DNA of 64,000 nt from an uncultured Candidatus Poseidoniales archaeon (GTDB lineage: Archaea; Thermoplasmatota; Poseidoniia; Poseidoniales; Poseidoniaceae): assembly GCA_902625885.1 (NCBI GenBank), contig CACODE010000001.1:131770-195769 (forward strand). The letters run 5' to 3'. Both the position numbers and the translations under genes were made by a program. Under the pieces are notes generated by a model, which did not search any database, was not told the DNA's origin, and saw nothing but the letters and a program-made list of their open reading frames with translations. Positions 59,336 to 64,000 of the stretch are shown here, in pieces. Every line of letters starts with the position of its first letter. Within the stretch, counting starts at the first letter, position 1.

Positions 59336-60208
59336 TCACCTCTTTGTGGTCATTCCCTTAACCAAATCCCTCAAGGCCTGGGAGACTTCGGTTGGCAGGA
59401 TTAATTCAGCTTCTTTGGTTTCAATGAATTCAAGGCACTCGTCTATACCCTGTCGTTCACCTTTCGCCCAAATTTGCCCGAGCACATTGGACCGGTGCTC
59501 CTCGGGAACGTTGGGGTTATCGAGTATGTCCTTAGCGGCATACTTGTATTCCAAATACTTTTGACGGTTCAGTTTTTTTTCCTGTTTCTGACGTCCGCCG
59601 CCTTTTTTGTCCATTCGCCTGCGGCCCCGCCTGCGATCCTGCTTTGGCGATATTTTCGTTTCGATTCGTGCAAAGACGTTCTTCCCCGCTTTGTTCGCCA
59701 TACTGATATTGAGTGGCTCGGCGTCATCGGCCAGTGTTGTGGGGTTGTTTGCCAATTCGGTGGTGGGTTCAAGGGTGGTTGATGCGTCTGCCGTAATTTC
59801 TGGTGCTGCTTCGATTCGCTGGGCGCTTTTCTTGGTCTCCTCAGATTTACGACGTAGTTCAGCAAGGCGGTCTTCGTCCGAACGTACGACTGGCTCATCC
59901 TTGCTTTTCTTGACGGGTTCAATTGGAACAGGGGCTGGTGCCACGACAGGGGCGCTCACATCCCCTTTTTGTTCCAGTTTTTCAATGGCTTCTCGCTGTT
60001 TTCGTTCAAGCTCTGCTTTGATGTCTCTTTGTTGCGGAGCGCTAGGTTCAGGCGTGGGGGTTGGTCGTCGCCCGTGTTGGCGCTCGCGCTCGTCTCGTCG
60101 TCGGCGGTGCTGTTGTGAGGCATCCTTCGCAAAGGGGTTGAACTCCTCCTTTCTTCCACCGCGACGATTGTTGATTGGTAAGACCCCCAGTTCTAGGCGT
60201 ACGCCCAC
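59336..60208 (-). CDS. Basic, low-complexity protein of unknown function
   Basis: 290 aa. A basic arginine-rich start (RRGGRKEEF, RRRRDERERQHGRR) is followed by a Pro/Ala/Glu linker of about 100 residues, then a second basic segment (KQDRRRGRRRMDKKGGGRQKQEKKLNRQKYLEYKY) and a structured helical end of about 80 residues (AAKDILDNPNVPEEHRSNVLGQIW... LPTEVSQALRDL). The pattern is like that of RNA- or DNA-binding proteins, but no domain is recognised. It lies 7 nt from slyD and 28 nt from kae1, probably in one unit with both. Confidence 0.78.
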   Translation of the reverse strand: MGVRLELGVLPINNRRGGRKEEFNPFAKDASQQHRRRRDERERQHGRRPTPTPEPSAPQQRDIKAELERKQREAIEKLEQKGDVSAPVVAPAPVPIEPVKKSKDEPVVRSDEDRLAELRRKSEETKKSAQRIEAAPEITADASTTLEPTTELANNPTTLADDAEPLNISMANKAGKNVFARIETKISPKQDRRRGRRRMDKKGGGRQKQEKKLNRQKYLEYKYAAKDILDNPNVPEEHRSNVLGQIWAKGERQGIDECLEFIETKEAELILPTEVSQALRDLVKGMTTKR

Positions 60209-60236
60209 CCGTTAAAACCGTATGCCTCTGTACCGT

Positions 60237-61244
60237 CTAGGACCAGACGATTGGTGTTTGGTCCGTTCTGAGATACTGATCGATAGCGCTCTGCTCTAGA
60301 GATGTGTTTCGTTTTTTCAATTCCAGCCATCCAAGAAGCCCAATCATTGTCCCGTTATCGATGCAGTACATCTTTGGTGGTGCAAACGAGCGTCCTTCTC
60401 GGTCCTCTGCCATCTCTTCGCACATTGTTCTTATCCGTTGATTGCAAGCCACACCACCGCCAAGAAGCAATTCGCTTTTGCCAGTGTGCGCCATGGCCCG
60501 TTCGGCCACCTCGACACACGACGCAAAAGCATGCTCCTGCAAGGACCAGCACACCGCGTCGAGCGGTGCACCGTTGTCAATCAGCCGTTGGGCAGCCGTG
60601 AGCAGGCCTGAGAAGGTCAAGTCCATGCCGCGTACAGCGTACGGTAACTGAAGGCCTTCCATGGTTGGGTGTGGCTCCCGCTCAAGATATTGTAGAGCCA
60701 ACTGTTCAATCTTTGGGCCGCCTGGAAAGGGGATTCCCTGATTTCTGGCAAACTTGTCGAGCATGTTTCCAATGCCAATGTCCAACGTTTCACCAAGCAC
60801 CCTGTACCGCCCGTTCAATCGTGCGATGACTTGCGTGTTCCCTCCCGAGACATAGAGGAGGACTGGATCGTCACATCCGCATTGTTGACGACCAATTTCA
60901 ATATGAGCCACACAGTGATTCACACCAATGAGAGGCACCTCCATGCGTGTAGCAAGGCCTCTAGCAACGGCGGCGCCTACCCTTAGGCAGGGCCCCAATC
61001 CGGGGCCTTGTGAGTACGCGATGGCGGAAATATCTGATGGCTTGAGATTTTGACTGTCGAGGGCTTTCGTGAACAGGCTGGCAGCGACGTCTTTGTGGTG
61101 GTCGGCGGCTTCCCTTGGATGGATGCCACCTTTGTCCGGCCGCAAAATGTCGCTGGCGGAGGGATAGGGTAAACCATCGGCATCAATCAGCCCAAATGAG
61201 AACGTGTGGGCGGTGGTTTCGATGCCCAAAGTCCAACCTGTCAT
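60237..61244 (-). CDS. kae1: tRNA N6-threonylcarbamoyladenosine synthase subunit Kae1
   Basis: 335 aa. Kae1, in the KEOPS complex, transfers the threonylcarbamoyl group to A37 of tRNAs that read ANN codons. ASDYxHH-type motif ADHHKDVAASLF, the metal-binding NHCVAHIEIGR, YVSGGNTQVIA and GIGNMLDKFARNQGIPFPGGPKIEQLA mark the ASKHA fold of the family; EEMAEDREGRSFAPPKMYCIDNGTMIG completes it. It lacks a fused Bud32 kinase domain, unlike some archaea. The start codon is 51 nt from the HutI start on the other strand. Confidence 0.96.
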   Translation of the reverse strand: MTGWTLGIETTAHTFSFGLIDADGLPYPSASDILRPDKGGIHPREAADHHKDVAASLFTKALDSQNLKPSDISAIAYSQGPGLGPCLRVGAAVARGLATRMEVPLIGVNHCVAHIEIGRQQCGCDDPVLLYVSGGNTQVIARLNGRYRVLGETLDIGIGNMLDKFARNQGIPFPGGPKIEQLALQYLEREPHPTMEGLQLPYAVRGMDLTFSGLLTAAQRLIDNGAPLDAVCWSLQEHAFASCVEVAERAMAHTGKSELLLGGGVACNQRIRTMCEEMAEDREGRSFAPPKMYCIDNGTMIGLLGWLELKKRNTSLEQSAIDQYLRTDQTPIVWS

Positions 61245-61295
61245 GATATGACGACCGACCTATTGTTCTTCAACCCTCTTCCTTACTCACAGCAC

Positions 61296-62543
61296 ATGCG
61301 AGCCATCTACCTGAACGCAGGGCCGATGGTTCATTTTGATCCTCAGCATGAAGAACCAATACATGCCAAAGGGAAAGCGATTATCACAAATGGACAAACC
61401 ATAGAAACAATTACAGATTCAGAAACAGTCATTGGCGAGTATGGCCTCCCCAAGCATTTGGATGATTATTGCAATAATGACGTGGTTGTCCATGATTTGC
61501 GTCATCAAGCGATTGTTCCTGGATTGATCGATGCCCACACCCATTTGCTTTGGTCGGGAGACCGGTCCCGAGAGGTCGCGTGGCGGCATGAGGGTAAATC
61601 CTATGCTGACATCGCCAATCTTGGTGGCGGCATTCAATACACTGTGTCGCAGACTTCCTATGCATCCAGTGAAGTTTTGCGCAAACTTGGATACCAACGC
61701 CTACGTGATGCCCTGCGCACGGGAACCACGCATCTTGAAGCGAAGAGCGGATACGGTTTGTCAACCGAATCTGAACTCTTGCTGCTGCAAACCATGGATG
61801 AACTCGGCCAAATCACCCATTTGCCGAGCATCGACCCAACGTGGATGGGTGCACACGATGTGCCGAAAGGAACATCCATGGATGATTATGTCGAATCCAT
61901 TCTCAGCGATCAACTCCCCGCCGTTGTCGAGCAGGGTATAGCGCGTTCTTCTGACGTGTTTTGTGAACCCGGTTGGTTCTCTATCGAGCACACTGAAGCG
62001 ATACTGAAGGCTTCTCGCTCCGCAGGTCTTTCGCTACGCATGCACATTGATGAATTTGCAGACGGCGGTGGTGGAGCGCTGGCAGCCGAACTTCGCGTCG
62101 ACACGGCCGACCACGCAGCTCATACACCGATGGAGGTGCGCCTTGATATGAAAGAACGAGGCGTCAACACCGGCTTCTTGCCAGGCACACCCTACGCGAT
62201 GGGCCATCAATGGCCGGACATGGCCAGCATCACAAAACACGAAATTCCATTCACGTTGGGCACGGACTTCAACCCAAACTGTCACACCCTCAGTCTCCCG
62301 TTCGTGTGCTCCCTCATGGTTCAACGGTGCGGGGTTCACCCCCTCGATGCACTCGCTGCCGTCACGGTACGCGCTGGAGGGATTTCACCGCATCCAACCG
62401 GAAAAAACCATGGCGTTCTCACAGCGGGCGCTGTTGCAAATTTCAACATCGTAGACGGCCCTCATTGGGAAGCCATTGCACTTCGACCCTCATCCACACC
62501 TTTCTCTGGAACGGTTTTGAATGGGAATTATCTGTCGCAATGA
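61296..62543 (+). CDS. hutI: Imidazolonepropionase
   Basis: 415 aa from ATG 61296 (ATG 61248 in frame overlaps the kae1 promoter region). HutI hydrolyses imidazolonepropionate in histidine breakdown. The amidohydrolase metal site is in GLIDAHTHLLWSGDR, the substrate-binding SGYGLSTESELLLLQ, the metal/catalytic histidines in LRMHIDEFADGGGGALAAEL and TADHAAHTP, and the Asp in FTLGTDFNPNCHTLSLPF. These features are specific for HutI rather than other amidohydrolases. No hutH or hutU gene is in the window. Bacterial-type enzyme; transfer is likely but not shown here. Confidence 0.93.
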   Translation: MRAIYLNAGPMVHFDPQHEEPIHAKGKAIITNGQTIETITDSETVIGEYGLPKHLDDYCNNDVVVHDLRHQAIVPGLIDAHTHLLWSGDRSREVAWRHEGKSYADIANLGGGIQYTVSQTSYASSEVLRKLGYQRLRDALRTGTTHLEAKSGYGLSTESELLLLQTMDELGQITHLPSIDPTWMGAHDVPKGTSMDDYVESILSDQLPAVVEQGIARSSDVFCEPGWFSIEHTEAILKASRSAGLSLRMHIDEFADGGGGALAAELRVDTADHAAHTPMEVRLDMKERGVNTGFLPGTPYAMGHQWPDMASITKHEIPFTLGTDFNPNCHTLSLPFVCSLMVQRCGVHPLDALAAVTVRAGGISPHPTGKNHGVLTAGAVANFNIVDGPHWEAIALRPSSTPFSGTVLNGNYLSQ

Positions 62544-62612
62544 AGAATGATGAATCATAATCTGAATGATTATTATTAAAATTATATTTGATTGGAGGAA
62601 TAGGTGATTTTC

Positions 62613-62933
62613 ATGGCTTGGGTTGAAACAATTGTGTGTTCCGCGAAAAAGGGCGTTGACGCTCGCTTGCGTCGCATGATGAAGGCCAGGCAAGAATTCA
62701 AGCGGAGACAAGCAGGATGCATTGGCGCTTGGTTGGGGTTAGCGCCTGAGGATTCATCGATGATGTTGATTCAATCTGTCTATGCATCAGAAGCTGATTG
62801 GAAGCGAATTTCCAAAATGGTTCAATCGAACCTTGACGTTGAGGACGGGGGCGTTGAAGGCTTGTTGTTGGGGCCACCGCTCGTCGGTATCTTCGAGATC
62901 TCCGATACTGAACTGATGGACATGTCCTTCTGA
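62613..62933 (+). CDS. Small ABM-like (dimeric alpha-beta barrel) protein, function unknown
   Basis: 106 aa from ATG 62613, with AGGTGAT 4 nt upstream. VETIVCSAKKGVDARLRRMMKARQEFKRRQAGCIGAWLG followed by MMLIQSVYASEADWKRISKMVQSN has the strand-helix-strand rhythm of antibiotic-biosynthesis-monooxygenase-like domains ('GC.G......S.YASEADW'), but the match is weak. An AT-rich stretch at 62570-62590 could hold its promoter. Confidence 0.72.
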   Translation: MAWVETIVCSAKKGVDARLRRMMKARQEFKRRQAGCIGAWLGLAPEDSSMMLIQSVYASEADWKRISKMVQSNLDVEDGGVEGLLLGPPLVGIFEISDTELMDMSF

Positions 62934-62965
62934 ATCAAATCGTCGGAATTACCGTAGTGCATTGC

Positions 62966-62989
62966 GTCGCATAATGTGAGTTATGCGAC
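62966..62989. promoter_or_regulatory. Perfect inverted repeat GTCGCATAA / TTATGCGAC
   Basis: Two 9-bp arms separated by 6 nt (TGTGAG) form a perfect inverted repeat downstream of the ABM-like gene and upstream of the DUF5679-like gene. It may be a hairpin (RNA) or a dimeric operator; no T-run follows, so it is not a typical terminator. Confidence 0.55.
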
Positions 62990-63099
62990 AATGACGCCGA
63001 AGACAGGTGGGATGGAGAATATCTTATCATGCAAAATAGGGCGCAGTGCCTCGTTTTCTCTAATTTACGACCCATGTACTTCCGATTTTACACAAAAAC

Positions 63100-63125
63100 A
63101 ACCCTTCGAACCCCTCCTTCGAGGG
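63100..63125. other. Candidate hairpin upstream of the zinc-ribbon gene
   Basis: CCC(T)TCGAA, loop CCCCTCC, TTCGAGGG can form a stem with one bulged base. The flanks are A-rich to the right (GTAAAAAAC) and T-rich on the other strand, so a terminator for leftward transcription or a regulatory element for the rightward small gene is possible. Nothing more is visible between 62934 and 63190. Confidence 0.4.
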
Positions 63126-63190
63126 TAAAAAACATGAATTTTGATGGATGGCCTACAGAAGCGTTCAAATTGCATCGCTGGTAGTACAAG

Positions 63191-63352
63191 ATGAGCACCA
63201 TGGCAACTACCGAAGGATTCTGCTTGAAATGCAAAATGTACGGTCCCATCATGAACGGAGAAAAAATCACCATGGCCAACGGCCGTACGCGGTTAGCTGG
63301 ACGCTGCTCCCAGAAAGGGTGCACTGGCAAAATTTCCAAGATCATTGCATGA
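63191..63352 (+). CDS. Small zinc-ribbon protein (DUF5679-like)
   Basis: 53 aa, start ATG 63191, stop TGA 63350-63352. The frame reads GFCLKCKMYGPIMNGEKITMANGRTRLAGRC then QKGCTGKI, matching the small archaeal/bacterial proteins with C-x2-C, a 'TLKNGRPA'-like strand and a second Cys pair. A longer overlapping frame (63148-63411) has no such pattern and is rejected. These proteins presumably bind zinc; role unknown. The gene sits 60 nt before tRNA-Val. Confidence 0.8.
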   Translation: MSTMATTEGFCLKCKMYGPIMNGEKITMANGRTRLAGRCSQKGCTGKISKIIA

Positions 63353-63374
63353 TGACAATTCGTGCTGACCGAAT

Positions 63375-63391
63375 CCGTTTAATAGAAACGG
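63375..63391 (+). promoter_or_regulatory. Probable tRNA-Val promoter with inverted repeat
   Basis: CCGTTT AATAG AAACGG, a perfect 6-bp inverted repeat whose centre TTTAATAG lies 25-33 nt upstream of the tRNA 5' end, where an archaeal TATA box is expected. Confidence 0.45.
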
Positions 63392-63410
63392 AAGGTGGGG
63401 AGATTACCTA

Positions 63411-63487
63411 GGGCTCGTGGTCTAGGGGTTTATGACGTTGCCTTGACATGGCAAAGATCGAGAGTTCGATTCTCTCCGAGCCCACCA
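63411..63487 (+). tRNA. tRNA-Val (anticodon GAC), CCA encoded
   Basis: Acceptor GGGCTCG pairs with CGAGCCC; the D arm follows; the anticodon arm is TTGCC/GGCAA around loop TTGACAT with anticodon GAC at 63445-63447, which reads valine codons GUC/GUU. The T arm GAGAG TTCGATT CTCTC is standard. The discriminator is A at 63484, followed by CCA in the genome (63485-63487). No intron. Confidence 0.95.
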
Positions 63488-63551
63488 ATGAAAATTCAAC
63501 ACTTCTGATGTGAAATATCAGGACACTAAATATTGTTGAATCAAGAAATAA

Positions 63552-63920
63552 TTAATCTTCATCACTGAGGATTTCTGGCTCAGGCAACTCCATCTTCGCC
63601 ACAGGCACTTCGTCTTCTTCGTCAAAGGAGAAATCCGTTGAACTGCCGTCCCAAGCAGTCACATCGTCGGATTCGTCAAACGACTCCTCGGGTATGACAG
63701 CGTTCGGTCCGACAGAATATACGGTCGGATCAAGAGGCGTGTTCGATGTTAACTGCTGCATCTGTTCTTCGGGTGGCGGTGCTTGCCGTTCTTCCATGAT
63801 GCCACCAGAGTGAAACGTTCCGCATTCGGAACATCTGTACATGCCTTTTCTGTCAAAAGAACCACAGACAGGGCAGACCGCCAGTCCGAGAAGAGCATTG
63901 AGAGGGTCTTCCTTTGTCAT
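63552..63920 (-). CDS. Acidic zinc-ribbon protein of unknown function
   Basis: 122 aa. The N-terminal 40 residues form a zinc ribbon CPVCGSFDRKGMYRCSECG; the remainder is an acidic, disordered tail with Pro and Asp/Glu (EESFDESDDVTAWDGSS, FDEEDEVPVAK, EPEILSDED). Such proteins may act in transcription or as interaction hubs. It starts just before the partial gene at the right edge, on the same strand, and is followed by a tRNA gene on the opposite strand. Confidence 0.8.
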   Translation of the reverse strand: MTKEDPLNALLGLAVCPVCGSFDRKGMYRCSECGTFHSGGIMEERQAPPPEEQMQQLTSNTPLDPTVYSVGPNAVIPEESFDESDDVTAWDGSSTDFSFDEEDEVPVAKMELPEPEILSDED

Positions 63921-63924
63921 GCGC

Positions 63925-64000
63925 TCACTCTAGAAACATGTCTTCCTGATATCCAGTTATGATGTCACCGGTTTCGTCCTCTTCGATGGTAACCGTTTCT
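63925..64000 (-). CDS. C-terminal end of a gene cut by the window edge
   Basis: 24 residues (ending GYQEDMFLE, preceded by an acidic stretch) and a TGA at 63925-63927 are in frame with the edge. The stop lies 4 nt before the ATG of the zinc-ribbon gene, so the two are co-transcribed. Too little remains to name it. Confidence 0.55.
   Translation of the reverse strand, partial: ETVTIEEDETGDIITGYQEDMFLE

Noticed and set aside
59607-60215. 202-aa Ser-rich ORF on the plus strand
   Set aside because: Antisense to a basic low-complexity gene; the serine richness mirrors Arg/Glu codons.
63148-63411. 87-aa ORF on the plus strand
   Set aside because: Wrong frame over the DUF5679-like gene and runs up to the tRNA.

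Overview
The window reads as a continuous, gene-dense piece of an archaeal chromosome, most likely a marine planktonic euryarchaeote of the Marine Group II / Poseidoniales type (class Thermoplasmata in the broad sense). Archaeal/eukaryotic-type information genes are present: ribosomal proteins S19e, L39e, L31e and S17e, PDCD5, Kae1, tRNA-splicing endonuclease, archease, an archaeal SRP RNA with GGAA-capped helices 6 and 8, and geranylgeranyl reductase for ether lipids. They sit beside many bacterial-looking genes (three-subunit proton-translocating transhydrogenase, bacterial-type topoisomerase III, imidazolonepropionase, MqnC, class 2 PyrD, TatC, IscA/YgfZ) and several very large secreted proteins with thrombospondin type-3-like Asp repeats. 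The lineage is an inference from this gene mix; the sequence itself only proves archaeal.

Layout. 1-7 kb: end of an EVE-domain gene, an aminotransferase, a large membrane/TPR protein, serine hydroxymethyltransferase, an unknown gene. 7-19.7 kb: surface and cofactor genes, namely a 1027-aa calcium-repeat protein, an Ig/PKD-like surface protein, Xaa-Pro aminopeptidase, the menaquinone gene mqnC, a lipoprotein combining calcium repeats with a PNGase F-like domain, and an archaeal lipid reductase. 19.7-28.6 kb: topoisomerase III, pyrD, a CcmE-like haem chaperone of the Cys type, SRP RNA, archease, a PfkB kinase, an HTH/TerB-like regulator and EndA. 28.6-37.6 kb: M6 metalloprotease, an extended TatC, a CTCH-motif membrane protein, pntAA-pntAB-pntB, malate dehydrogenase, YgfZ and IscA. 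38-47 kb: TPR protein, flavin reductase, a formylglycine-enzyme-fold protein without the catalytic Cys pair, a PqqD-like protein, a 57-aa membrane protein, and two secreted/membrane proteins.

47-54 kb: a ribosomal operon (S19e, PDCD5, L39e, L31e, S17e, a small protein, TrmJ) converges on a preQ0 (7-deazaguanine) operon: a ribbon-helix-helix protein, folE, queE, a fused queC-msrB, queD. The operon is divergent from a class III aminotransferase. 54-64 kb: NatAB-like ABC exporter, methylmalonyl-CoA epimerase and mutase, FKBP isomerase, Kae1, HutI, small genes, tRNA-Val(GAC) and an acidic zinc-ribbon protein.

The most unusual items are the QueC-MsrB fusion whose QueC half has lost the usual zinc cysteines, the small RHH gene translationally coupled to folE with an inverted-repeat site in its promoter, and the PNGase F-like archaeal lipoprotein that keeps the EWDR and CAE motifs. 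No CRISPR array, insertion sequence, prophage or integrase was seen. Many starts are preceded by GGTGA(T) 3-5 nt upstream, often overlapping the upstream stop codon, and I used this to choose start codons.
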